Shown here one piece after another: positions 6,887-15,542 of a stretch of DNA of 23,552 nucleotides. Below the pieces are notes generated by a model. It ran no database searches and was not told the origin of the DNA. It saw only the letters and a list, made by a program, of their open reading frames with translations. Source of the stretch: JAJDFU01 sp964641965 (GTDB taxonomy: Bacteria; Bacteroidota; Bacteroidia; Chitinophagales; Saprospiraceae); contig CAZXLD010000063.1 in assembly GCA_964641965.1 (NCBI GenBank), positions 1 through 23,552 on the forward strand, read 5' to 3'. Positions within the stretch are counted from its first letter, which is position 1; every line of letters starts with the position of its first letter. The position numbers and the translations under genes are program-made.

Positions 6887-9139
6887 TTAAGTGACGTAAA
6901 TCAGGCCTGCTTCGAGCCCGAGGCGGAGGTATTCTTCCAGGACGGTTTTCAAATTAGTTTCCCGTTGGGGTTGTTGTAAGTAGTTGAAGGCCCCCATCTC
7001 GGAGACGTTATCCGCTCCAGTGCTGATGTGGGCGGGAGTAGTAGTTCCCAACTGGCCATAGGCATGGTGACCGAACTCATCGGACTGAAAGACGGGGAAC
7101 AACCAATTGCACACACGTGCTTTGATCACTTCCTTTTCGGCCTTGGAAAGACGACGGCCTTCCTCTTTTTCTTTCTCTTCGACTTGAGTTTGCATTTCCA
7201 AATCAGGTTGGCATCGGTACCGACGTGGCGTAATCGAATCCTTGGGTACATAACTAAAACGGACGCACCCAATCTGAATACGATTTACACGCACTATTTC
7301 CTGGAAAATGCAATTGCTGGCGTCTAAAGATTGAACAGCAACGGGGCCAAGCACGGTGCTGTTGATAATGCTGAGCTGCCCATTTGGTATTGAAAGCGCC
7401 TTTCCTGTCGGGGGATCTAAAATGGAATCTTCAATGTACACGCGGGCATCTTTTGAGTGCACAATTACCGGGCCACATAGACACCGTTGGAGGCCAATCT
7501 CGATAACTCCTTCTTGTATAACTACCTCCAGCCCCCCCTGATTAGGTACTATAGTACAGTGTTGAAGTCGGCAGCTATCCAGATTGCCCTGCGCTACAAT
7601 TACTTTCCCTTCCACTAAGAAGCCATTTAGTACGATACTTCCTCCGTTTGCACTACCCGTTGGAGCTAACCCTTCAATTTCGAAGGCTGCCCGCAGGTGA
7701 GGCCGTACGTTCAGCGGAGTGAAAGTACCTTTCTGACGCGTAGGGACCCCCGAAATGTCCACTATCGGCCAATCGGCAGCGATGATGTATAGCTGTTGGG
7801 CCTCCTTTATTTTAACTTTGAGGATTCCAGATACCTCTTCCAGGTAAGATCGACTGTCCATTACAGTGATAACTCCAACCTGTTCGCCAATTAAATCATT
7901 CCATTGATCAATAGCTTCGGCTAAAGTTGAGTAGATATTCCCTCCCGGTACGGTACTCGGTTGTTTACTAACGCCGACCTGCCAGGTAATCTTCTGGTTT
8001 TCCAGTAGTTCAAGGCTTGATCTTCGATCATATGGGCCGCCACCCAAGTCGCCACTAAAACCGTAGTTGAAATCGACTAATACAGAAGCAATGCCGGCCG
8101 GATTGGGAAAGGAAATCCGACCGAGTACGGGATCTACGGCAGCACTAATCGATCGGGCTACCTCAGAGGTGGTACCATCTGCTTCAACTTTTTGGTAGGT
8201 CTTAGTACTTGGTGCTGGGCGCCAGGTGCTCAAATTGCAAATGGTGATTTCCTCAGGAGGAAGAGGGGTATCGCTTCCGTTGATATACACCTGAAAAACA
8301 GGCGGATACTCTTTTTTGAAATATTCAAATTGAGGAGATTGATCATTGACAATTGCCCAACGGGAATTTTCTAGCTCGTCGAACAGGGCGCGTCTTCTAA
8401 GAGGGCCCGGCACGTTGATTTCTTTCGCCAGATGGGTGATATCCCGCTCGGTTTGAGGTTGATTGAACAGGTGGCTGTCCAGCCCCAAAGGATTGAAGGT
8501 GTAGCATCCCTCGGGAATATTGGTATCGGAGGCAAGGGCTCTGGCATCTATTGCGCGTAGAGGATAGCTCTGCAACCGCCAGAGGTAGAGTCCGATATTC
8601 ATGACGTTGTACTTGCCCGAACCGGTACCAATCCGTCCCGGTTCGATCGTATGGCTATGAACGTCGAAGGCCGAATTTACCAGCTCCAGGGCATTCATTT
8701 GGCGCAAGTCGGGAGTTGCCTTGTTGTGCAGCCGGACGTGGTTGAGGTGTTGGGTAGTGGCAGTCAGCTGAAAGAATTCGACGGCTTTGGACCGCCAACC
8801 AGTTACGTCCAGCGCCAATTGTTCAAGAATAGGGGCCGTGCCCTTCCTTCGACGGTAGCTAAGGGTATTAGCTACGTAGGCTCTTCGGCTAAAAACGGAT
8901 TCATCGGGGATATCGTAGATGCCCCGGACGCCTAGTAAATCCCCAATGTAGGGAACTACCCATTCTTCACAGGTTTCGATGAACCAATTTTCATAAAGCT
9001 GGGAGATATGGTCTTCTACGATGCCTCCTTCCCGGGCTAAGATGTCGATAAAAGCTTTTAAGGGCGCTCCCTGCGCTTCATCCAGCACCCGATAGTAGGC
9101 GGGTAAAAGTTCGTAGAGGTATTGGCTATTGAGTCTCAT
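6887..9139 (-). CDS. Phage tail protein I-like baseplate protein with long beta-rich extension
   Basis: This is a 750-residue protein with an ATG start. Residues 1-120 resemble the tail protein I (P2 gpI) domain of CIS clusters: LYELLPAYYRVLDEAQGAPL, a helix ending in YENWFIETCEEWVVPYIGDLLGVR, and SRRAYVANTLSYRRRKGT. P2 gpI is about 180 residues, so some 600 residues are extra. About 425-640 contain short repeated strands resembling a beta-solenoid (for example IEIGLQRCLCGPVIV, VYIEDSILD). About 650-675 is a Glu/Lys-rich helix. The C-terminus (GHHAYGQLG, then EMGAFNYLQQPQRETNL and LEEYLRLGLEAGLIYVT) resembles the end of large tail-I proteins in many CIS loci. It overlaps the upstream wedge gene by 14 bases, suggesting coupled translation. 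It likely links the wedges to the fibre-like protein encoded next. Confidence 0.92.
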   Translation of the reverse strand: MRLNSQYLYELLPAYYRVLDEAQGAPLKAFIDILAREGGIVEDHISQLYENWFIETCEEWVVPYIGDLLGVRGIYDIPDESVFSRRAYVANTLSYRRRKGTAPILEQLALDVTGWRSKAVEFFQLTATTQHLNHVRLHNKATPDLRQMNALELVNSAFDVHSHTIEPGRIGTGSGKYNVMNIGLYLWRLQSYPLRAIDARALASDTNIPEGCYTFNPLGLDSHLFNQPQTERDITHLAKEINVPGPLRRRALFDELENSRWAIVNDQSPQFEYFKKEYPPVFQVYINGSDTPLPPEEITICNLSTWRPAPSTKTYQKVEADGTTSEVARSISAAVDPVLGRISFPNPAGIASVLVDFNYGFSGDLGGGPYDRRSSLELLENQKITWQVGVSKQPSTVPGGNIYSTLAEAIDQWNDLIGEQVGVITVMDSRSYLEEVSGILKVKIKEAQQLYIIAADWPIVDISGVPTRQKGTFTPLNVRPHLRAAFEIEGLAPTGSANGGSIVLNGFLVEGKVIVAQGNLDSCRLQHCTIVPNQGGLEVVIQEGVIEIGLQRCLCGPVIVHSKDARVYIEDSILDPPTGKALSIPNGQLSIINSTVLGPVAVQSLDASNCIFQEIVRVNRIQIGCVRFSYVPKDSITPRRYRCQPDLEMQTQVEEKEKEEGRRLSKAEKEVIKARVCNWLFPVFQSDEFGHHAYGQLGTTTPAHISTGADNVSEMGAFNYLQQPQRETNLKTVLEEYLRLGLEAGLIYVT

Positions 9140-11921
9140 CTGTCCATGAGGTAATGAAAAGGCGATCCGGATCGATGGTTAGCAATTCGGCAGGAAGGAT
9201 GTTTATGCCATCCCAGGTTGCGCGGCTGGCTGTCAACCGGAAATGCTCCGTATGGAACGGATCATATTTGAGTGATTGCTCGATTATGTATTCGAGGTCG
9301 ACGGCGGAGGTGCCCGCTACCGTTTGCAAGACCGCAATGATTTCACTTGGGGTAACTCCTTGCCCAAAACCCCTGGAGGCAAAACTGAAAGTTGTTGCCA
9401 GAGCTTTCCGGGCCTGGGAAATGACTTTTTCCGGAATATAGTCGCGCTCTATTCTGAGCCGGGCTTCTACGCCGAATCGCTTGTTAGAGAATGATTGTAT
9501 GACAACTGGGATATTGCCATCGCGAGCTGCAGAGATGGCATTCAGCAATTTCTTTTTCTGGTCTTCGGCTACTGCGTCTCCGTCGGCGGCGGCCACGGTG
9601 AGGTGTATCTTGCGGTCTTCCTTTTCCCAGATTAAATCGGCCAGGGCTTTACCGATTCCCGCGAAGGCATTGGCAAAGTCTTCGTAATCTTTGATGGATA
9701 CGATACGGTCGAGTGCTAACACCGTTAGGGGGGCATTTCTCCGAATGTTGGAAAGTGATTCCGGGTCTTCTCCACCGGTAGTCCCCAATGGATTGGACAC
9801 CGATTGAATGCCTAGCTGAGGAGTCAGCAGGAGGGATAACTGATCGGGCTTCAGTTTGCCAGCCAACCCGGTTCCTATCCGGTAAGTGGCCCGGATATTC
9901 TCCGAACCGGAGGGTAATCGCCTTCCTGTAATCCCATCGCCGAACTGCACGTAAACCGTACCGTCCTCTTCGATACGGCTGATGAAGCTCCTCTCCTCCG
10001 GCGAACGACTGTACAAAGATGGAACTTCCTGCCATTTGATGTCATTTACCCGGACCTCCAACGTGCTTTCCAAACCACTTGCAGTGGAAGCCGAAATATG
10101 AGTGAGTGGTTTTTGTTTAAGGTTGAATTTTTGAAATACCTGACGTCCGTTGCCACTACCCAGGATTTCCGTTTTGGATTCGCCGTGGGTGCCTCTTGCC
10201 ACGTTGGCATTGATTGTTACGGTATGCCGCCAGTAAAAGTGCCGCAGGGGGGTGTGTAACTTGATTTCCTGGTAGTGCTTGATGCTCGACGCCTCATCAA
10301 TGGGAGTGATATTCTTAATCTGAATCAGCTCTTTGATAACCCTGGGTTGGTTGATCGATGTCGGTAATTCGGGGATGTTCCCGTTGGCCGGAGGCTGGTA
10401 GGGCAACAAATCATCTTCCTGCGCATCGATATACCCGTCGATTCCCCGGTATTGAACATACCACCTTATTGTGTTACCACTAATATCCGGAGGCTTTTGT
10501 CGTGTTTGTAGAATGTCTCCTGGACGTACTTCCACCGATTCTTCCTGACCGTAAAATCTAAGTGGGGTAGAGGGTGCTTCTTCCTCTGTGGAGGCTACTT
10601 TAATGACAATTGTTCGGTCTCTAACCTGTAAAAAGTCAACTACTTCTCCACTGAGAATAAGGTATTGATCGTTTTTCAATGCTGGTTGTACGGCCGTAAT
10701 TTCAAATGTATCTCCCATTAGGGGGGTATAGATGGGGGCTTCGGCGGGGGGCAATGCTTCACTTTGGGCTAGCACGACCGTTTCCCGGAGGCCGAATTCG
10801 TGTAGGTGCTCGTCGGTATCCAGCCTTACTTTGCTGGTTTTGGAAGCCAGGGAAAAGTTCTTTCTAGCGCCGGGTTCAATGTACTCGACCCGGTACAATT
10901 CCACTTGATATGGATTGCTTAATACTAACCAACTATTATCTAAAACCTTTGGGTAAACGGCGTCCAGGAAAATGGTTTTTCTACTCGGATTGTGGATTTC
11001 AAAATTCTTCCAATCACTCAATGAGGCCCAATCATTGGGATAGAAGGTTTTTTTCACTTCCTCTGACATGTTACGGAAGTCGGGGGCATTGTATCCAAAC
11101 AGGGCGGCTCGCTGCCGGAGCACATATACCAAAGGCTTTTGAGCGGGTGACGTATCTGGATTGGTGTGGCCCAGACCTTCCCGCCAGGTCACGAGCGTGT
11201 AGTTGTCTTCATTATTAAGAAAGACCGTTTGGATGGTTCTCAGATCCCATTGCTCGCTGCCTACATCCGATAGACGCTCGCTGCCAATTAACAAGAGTTG
11301 ATCCCCGGCTTGCAACTGATGGTTGGTTCCTTGGAGGTAAACGCGGGTGCTTCCCTTTTGGAGTATTTGGGCTCGGAAGCGTCGAAGGGGGATCGCATTC
11401 CAGGCGGTATGTGCCCGAATAGGCTCGACCGTTTCGAACACCTGAGCCAGCTCTCCCTGTTCTGGAATACTCTGTATTTTGGTACCCGTCGGGGCCACTG
11501 CTTCCAGTGGGGCACCGGGGGATTCGCTCATCAGAAAGGAAAACCAGGTGTCGGCGGCTACTCCAGGTTTGGGGTGGTAGCTGATGTGCTTGCTAAGCTC
11601 GTATAAGGATAACCGCTCGGTGGCGGTACGGATATAGCCTTCATTAATGATGCGTTCCTGATAAAAAGTTAGGATGTCGAGCACGACTGCCCAAGCATCA
11701 ATCAGGGCAATGGTAGGATCATTGTTTTCACGGGTGGAAAGTTGATGCAGCTTGCGGGATTCTGCAAGTTGCATTAGCATCGATTCTTTAAAGGCTCCGT
11801 GGGTCCCTATTCGGAACAACACTGAACTCAACCCCGCATCATTGAGAATATCAGAGGGGGTTAGATATTCAATACCAGTACAACAGTCACAGGGATATAG
11901 GTTGTTAGATCCAGTACTCAT
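9126..11921 (-). CDS. Putative baseplate assembly protein, baseplate J-like wedge (second copy, Pvc12/Afp12 position)
   Basis: This is a 931-residue protein with an ATG start overlapping the previous stop as ATGA (translational coupling). The N-terminal region holds DCCTGIEYLTP and the helical segment NNDPTIALIDAWAVVLDILTFYQERI...IRTATERLSLYELSKHISYHPKPGVAA, typical of the very long CIS baseplate J proteins. The middle is beta-rich. Around residue 659, VQFGDGITGRRLPSG, followed by IRATYRIGTGLAGKL, NPLGTTGGEDPESL and RRNAPLTVLALDRIVSIKDYEDFA, is the conserved baseplate J core. The family forms the T4 gp6/gp7-like wedges that hold the hub before contraction. The N-terminal CDCC cluster is unusual and could bind metal. 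Assignment to the Afp12 slot rests on gene order. Confidence 0.94.
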   Translation of the reverse strand: MSTGSNNLYPCDCCTGIEYLTPSDILNDAGLSSVLFRIGTHGAFKESMLMQLAESRKLHQLSTRENNDPTIALIDAWAVVLDILTFYQERIINEGYIRTATERLSLYELSKHISYHPKPGVAADTWFSFLMSESPGAPLEAVAPTGTKIQSIPEQGELAQVFETVEPIRAHTAWNAIPLRRFRAQILQKGSTRVYLQGTNHQLQAGDQLLLIGSERLSDVGSEQWDLRTIQTVFLNNEDNYTLVTWREGLGHTNPDTSPAQKPLVYVLRQRAALFGYNAPDFRNMSEEVKKTFYPNDWASLSDWKNFEIHNPSRKTIFLDAVYPKVLDNSWLVLSNPYQVELYRVEYIEPGARKNFSLASKTSKVRLDTDEHLHEFGLRETVVLAQSEALPPAEAPIYTPLMGDTFEITAVQPALKNDQYLILSGEVVDFLQVRDRTIVIKVASTEEEAPSTPLRFYGQEESVEVRPGDILQTRQKPPDISGNTIRWYVQYRGIDGYIDAQEDDLLPYQPPANGNIPELPTSINQPRVIKELIQIKNITPIDEASSIKHYQEIKLHTPLRHFYWRHTVTINANVARGTHGESKTEILGSGNGRQVFQKFNLKQKPLTHISASTASGLESTLEVRVNDIKWQEVPSLYSRSPEERSFISRIEEDGTVYVQFGDGITGRRLPSGSENIRATYRIGTGLAGKLKPDQLSLLLTPQLGIQSVSNPLGTTGGEDPESLSNIRRNAPLTVLALDRIVSIKDYEDFANAFAGIGKALADLIWEKEDRKIHLTVAAADGDAVAEDQKKKLLNAISAARDGNIPVVIQSFSNKRFGVEARLRIERDYIPEKVISQARKALATTFSFASRGFGQGVTPSEIIAVLQTVAGTSAVDLEYIIEQSLKYDPFHTEHFRLTASRATWDGINILPAELLTIDPDRLFITSWTDETQ

Positions 11922-14320
11922 AAGCCACCAAACATGTAAAATGATATTTTCCCGTTTTCCGGAAAGTTGGGGTCGTTATCCAGTCGAATGATCTCGCTTT
12001 GGGTTGGTTGTAGGCGCCCGTTTTTGATTTCTTCATTTGTCGGCCGGCCACTCCGTTTAAAGAGTTTAAGTTCTGCGGATGCCACACCTTCCACTTTCAG
12101 GGCTCGTTCATAAATTGCACTCACGTAAACGGGTTGGCCAAAAGTGAAGGAATCCGGATGAAAGAAACCCCTAGAGCCATCGGGAAAATCGAATCTACTG
12201 AATGCGGTGAGCAATTTTCCTTTAACAGCGCTCCGGAAATAGCCGGGTTTGACACAAACGTTTAGAGCTACTTCGAGCGGCACAAAGACTGGTGGACGAA
12301 TGTCCAAGTCATAACCAGCCATGCGGTACTGTTCTAGATGGGTAATGATCTCTTGTTTGAAGGACGAATCGATCTCCAAACCTCTCCGGCGGTCGATGGT
12401 CAAATAAACGGTATACCAACTGCCAGTCCACTGGAAACGGGCGAAGGCTTTTTGCACTTGGGGGTGCAATTCGGTTTTGGCTACGTAATCTGCTGCTGTT
12501 ACGGCTCGCGCTTGTTTGCGAAAGGCTTCCGGAGCGAATTGCCGGACGTGCTCGATGGTTTCGGGGTTTTGTCCTCCTTGGCCGGGTAAGGGATTGCGTA
12601 CCTTCTGAATGCCGCCCTTATCCCACACGATACGCCCGATTGCTTCGGCACCGACATTGCCGGTAAGTCCATTTCCTATCCGGTAGGTAGCGATGGGTTT
12701 GAAGCCGGGCTCGGGTTTTTTCCCCAGAATTCCATCACCGAACCGAAGTTGAGTGGTTCGGTCTGATTCGATTTCAGCGACGAATTCGGCTGCGAAACGA
12801 TCGCTGGCCAGTAAGTCTCTACGGGCTTGCCAGATTTCGTTATTCCAAGTAAGTTGTATGGCAGGAATGGCCCGGTGAGGTGCTTGCTTTAGAGTGCGAG
12901 ATGCGGGTTGTTGTGTTCGTTGATGGTGGATGTAGGGCTCTACAACGGAAAGCCCTGTATCGGGTAATGCCGGTCGGTAGGAGCCCGTATCCGAGCCCTT
13001 GGGAGGGCGAAGTGCTTTAGTCGTCACCGTTCGTCCGTGGTCGGCAAGTACGATATTTCCTCTGGCCACGCTCAGGTTTTCCTGGAGGATGCCATTGAGC
13101 CGGGTGTTTATACAGAGGGGAAAGGGCAAAGCGTCTTCCTCATGCCATTCGATTTCAACTACTTTTGTGCCATCTAGAACGTCTACCGTTTCCGTCGATT
13201 TGATCAACCTGACGGCATGCCGATGAGATGGATTGGCATCCGCGGTTTTGCCGGTTGTTGGACTTTTGATTTCTTCGAAGATCAGCACTTGCCCGGGAAG
13301 AAGAAACAGAGGTTCCTGGTCCGTTCGGAATAATGTCGCATGAGTGGCGCCGGTCGGTAAGCAACAATCCGTTTGATCCCAGGTATAGAACTGGATTTCA
13401 TTATGTTGAAAATAGAGGTCGATAGAATGCAGCGTTTCAAACACCTCGACCCCCTTTTCCTGTAACTTTGCAGCAAGTTCTTCTGGCGAAACCATTACTT
13501 CTCCTCCGGGGCCTTTTGTCAGAAAGGTCGTTCCGGAGGCTAAATTTGCCTGGTCGGCATTACTATTTTGAGCTACTTCCAAGGCGATCCAGGTGCGTGC
13601 ATTGCACCCATTGTGCACGTGGTAATCCAACAGGCGTACGTGTCGGCGTGCGGATACCCGTTTCCGTGCTCTAAACAAATATGCTTCTGTGGCAACGGCA
13701 TCCTGGTAATAGCTTAGGTGATCCCCGGTATAAGCCAGTAGCTCAACCAGGGCCATCTGTAAGTCAGCGGCGTTACGCTCTTCCCACTCAGGCATTAATA
13801 AACTGAGCCGATCTAACATGATCCGGCGGAAACTTCCGTAATCTTTGGCTAGATAATCAATTCGGGGATCGGTAACAGGGGCATCTGAACAAGGGGTTTC
13901 CGTTTTACAATCGAATGCGCTCGGGCAATCTGCTTTGAAGGAGAAGTCAATCGCTGCGAGCTGCGGATCGAAGCCTTGAGGAGCCGAGGGGTCGTTAGGA
14001 GAAGCAACCAATCGGAGGGTGTACATGGAAAAATCTCCAGAGGCTCTTACCTCTACTTCCAGGATTGGTCCAGCGGATATTACATTTTTAACTTCAATGT
14101 TTGTTATCCGTACCCCACCTTCGATGCGAATATTGTCCTTATCGAGGGCTAGCCCCGAACCGGCAGGTATCCCACCGTTTTCTCCGGGCAGTGGATGGAT
14201 AAAATGGACGAACAAGAACTTTTGGCTACTATCCGCTACTTCGATGTAATCGATACCGTTAACGGTATTGCCTTTACTGACTCTTGAACGTCGTTCTTGG
14301 TTTTTACAGTAATACTGCAT
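11918..14320 (-). CDS. Putative baseplate assembly protein, baseplate J-like wedge (first copy, Pvc11/Afp11 position)
   Basis: This is an 800-residue protein. The open frame extends to 14458, but that extension lies inside the gp25-like gene. I chose ATG 14320 because it starts 5 bases after that gene's stop and gives the N-terminus MQYYCKNQERRSR...NGIDYIEV, which matches how this family usually begins. The early helical region is DPRIDYLAKDYGSFRRIMLDRL, then ADLQMALVELLAYTGDHLSYYQD and RKRVSARRHVRLLDYHVHNG. The baseplate J core is near residue 527: LRFGDGILGKKPEPG, YRIGNGLTGNVG, NPLPGQGGQNPETIEHVRQFAPEAFR and VTAADYVA. It is homologous in layout to the 931-residue protein that follows (4-base overlap). 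The two probably form a heteromeric wedge like T4 gp6 and gp7. Confidence 0.94.
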   Translation of the reverse strand: MQYYCKNQERRSRVSKGNTVNGIDYIEVADSSQKFLFVHFIHPLPGENGGIPAGSGLALDKDNIRIEGGVRITNIEVKNVISAGPILEVEVRASGDFSMYTLRLVASPNDPSAPQGFDPQLAAIDFSFKADCPSAFDCKTETPCSDAPVTDPRIDYLAKDYGSFRRIMLDRLSLLMPEWEERNAADLQMALVELLAYTGDHLSYYQDAVATEAYLFRARKRVSARRHVRLLDYHVHNGCNARTWIALEVAQNSNADQANLASGTTFLTKGPGGEVMVSPEELAAKLQEKGVEVFETLHSIDLYFQHNEIQFYTWDQTDCCLPTGATHATLFRTDQEPLFLLPGQVLIFEEIKSPTTGKTADANPSHRHAVRLIKSTETVDVLDGTKVVEIEWHEEDALPFPLCINTRLNGILQENLSVARGNIVLADHGRTVTTKALRPPKGSDTGSYRPALPDTGLSVVEPYIHHQRTQQPASRTLKQAPHRAIPAIQLTWNNEIWQARRDLLASDRFAAEFVAEIESDRTTQLRFGDGILGKKPEPGFKPIATYRIGNGLTGNVGAEAIGRIVWDKGGIQKVRNPLPGQGGQNPETIEHVRQFAPEAFRKQARAVTAADYVAKTELHPQVQKAFARFQWTGSWYTVYLTIDRRRGLEIDSSFKQEIITHLEQYRMAGYDLDIRPPVFVPLEVALNVCVKPGYFRSAVKGKLLTAFSRFDFPDGSRGFFHPDSFTFGQPVYVSAIYERALKVEGVASAELKLFKRSGRPTNEEIKNGRLQPTQSEIIRLDNDPNFPENGKISFYMFGGL

Positions 14321-14325
14321 GGAGG

Positions 14326-14682
14326 TTAGAAAGCTCTGCTGAAGAATACTTCTTGAGGTGTTGGTTCCCCAATCTCCAAATAGGAGACATTCACTTGTAA
14401 ACTGGAATCTAAGACCTCGACCTTCACATCGTTCACCTCGATTCGGTCGCCCAGCCATTCCTGTAGAGCTCCTTTCACGAGAAATTGCACAGTAGATTGA
14501 AGTTCGATACTATTGGGTTCGAATAGTAGTTGATTCAACCCGCTGCCAAAAGTGGGGCGATTGACCCGTTCCCCGGGAGTGGTAAAGAGGACTTGCCGGA
14601 TGAGATCCCGAATGTGTTCAGAATGATTCGTAGAATCGGTCCGCCCGTTGCTTCCTATTTGGTACGGAAAGTTGATATTCAT
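14326..14682 (-). CDS. gp25-like baseplate wedge protein (Pvc9/Afp9 type)
   Basis: This is a 118-residue protein with an ATG start. It carries the GPW/gp25 signature: HIRDLIRQVLFTTPGERVNRP, then FGSGLNQLLFEPNS, at about residues 23-58. The basic ERVNRPTFG stretch corresponds to the EPR-like core that contacts sheath and wedge in T4 gp25 and TssE. A C-terminal beta segment (VEVLDSSLQVNVSYLE) completes the small alpha/beta domain. The length is normal for the family. In this family the protein joins the sheath's first ring to the baseplate. It lies 5 bases after the PAAR-like gene and 5 bases before the first baseplate J gene. Confidence 0.95.
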   Translation of the reverse strand: MNINFPYQIGSNGRTDSTNHSEHIRDLIRQVLFTTPGERVNRPTFGSGLNQLLFEPNSIELQSTVQFLVKGALQEWLGDRIEVNDVKVEVLDSSLQVNVSYLEIGEPTPQEVFFSRAF

Positions 14683-14687
14683 GATGT

Positions 14688-15011
14688 TTATATACCGGTC
14701 ACTCGAGTTTGAGTGGAAGTGATCAAGAGTGGAGTTCCGTTGGGTGTACAGATAGCCTGACTATCCAGCAATAAGACAGGCATCCCATTCGAGACGATCC
14801 TTGTGGCAGCTGTCGTCCATTGGGCGGTCAAACAAGGCAACGGATTACTCGCAGGAGTTGTGAATGGGCAACCTGCGATGGTGAATGGGGACGGTTGCAA
14901 TACAATGGGCTGCCCCATGACAGTGACTCTCGGATTGACTGTGGTCGGCATTGCTTGACCACCATGAGCGCATTGGACCGTAGCCCCAGCATGTAATAAA
15001 AAGCCTGGCAT
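14688..15011 (-). CDS. PAAR-like spike-tip protein (Pvc10/Afp10 type)
   Basis: This is a 107-residue protein with an ATG start. It begins MPGFLLHAGATVQCAHGGQA and continues with short beta turns, as in the PAAR-like domains that cap CIS spikes. Candidate metal ligands are H7, C14, H16, C48, C60 and C88; PAAR tips are known to hold one zinc or iron ion, but which residues bind here is inferred. The rest consists of strands VTVMGQPIVL, TRIVSNGMPVLLLDSQAICTPNGTPLLI. The small size means a bare tip with no fused toxin domain, so payloads are probably carried in the tube lumen. It lies directly after the OB-fold spike gene, on which it would sit. Confidence 0.88.
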   Translation of the reverse strand: MPGFLLHAGATVQCAHGGQAMPTTVNPRVTVMGQPIVLQPSPFTIAGCPFTTPASNPLPCLTAQWTTAATRIVSNGMPVLLLDSQAICTPNGTPLLITSTQTRVTGI

Positions 15012-15022
15012 AAACAGATATG

Positions 15023-15532
15023 TTAAGTAATCACCATTGCTCCATTATTGATGGTCACTGAGGGGCCGGACAGAATGATGCTCGCACCTTTCCCGTTTTG
15101 GATGTAAATGCCAGTGTCATTGACGATAATTGAGGCACCGGTGGGGCTTTTGAGCATAATTCCACCTGTAGGGCCAGGTAAGTCACTGACTACCATGGTG
15201 TTTTGACCCATCGTTTGTACCACGATATTAGGAGAAACGGGTAATCCGGTTTTGGCTAAGGCGGGTACTTCTGCTGCGGTACTCCAAAATCCACCTGTCC
15301 AAATTGGATAATCGGGGTTGCCACCTTCAAATTCCACCCAAACACCGGAACCTATCATGGGAATGGAATAGAATCCTAATTGGGGGCCGGCCATCGGTAA
15401 ACAGGGCATTGCCCAACTGGAGGCACCCAGACCAAGTGCATCGGGTACTTGCACGAGTAATCGGCCCCGTTGTTCCGGGTCTATGTTATTGAGAACCATG
15501 CCCCGGTACTTACCTAAGAATTTATCTTGCAT
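15023..15532 (-). CDS. gp5-like OB-fold baseplate spike protein (baseplate assembly protein V)
   Basis: This is a 169-residue protein with an ATG start. Residues 8-85 form the OB-fold of T4 gp5 / P2 gpV: KYRGMVLNNIDPEQRGRLLVQVPD, ASSWAMPCLPMAG, GSGVWVEFEGGNPDYPIWTGGFW. Residues 103-168 are short repeated strands (MLKSPTGASIIVNDTGIYIQ, then KGASIILSGPSVTINN) that would form the trimeric beta-prism needle. In Afp8 and Pvc8 the gp27-like hub and this gp5-like part are one VgrG-like chain; here they are two genes separated by 10 bases. The PAAR-like tip gene follows directly. Confidence 0.94.
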   Translation of the reverse strand: MQDKFLGKYRGMVLNNIDPEQRGRLLVQVPDALGLGASSWAMPCLPMAGPQLGFYSIPMIGSGVWVEFEGGNPDYPIWTGGFWSTAAEVPALAKTGLPVSPNIVVQTMGQNTMVVSDLPGPTGGIMLKSPTGASIIVNDTGIYIQNGKGASIILSGPSVTINNGAMVIT

Positions 15533-15542
15533 TTTGCACGGA

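Noticed and set aside
14321..14458. Upstream extension of the first baseplate J gene to 14458
   Set aside because: The extension would overlap most of the C-terminal part of the gp25-like gene; ATG 14320 gives the expected family N-terminus.
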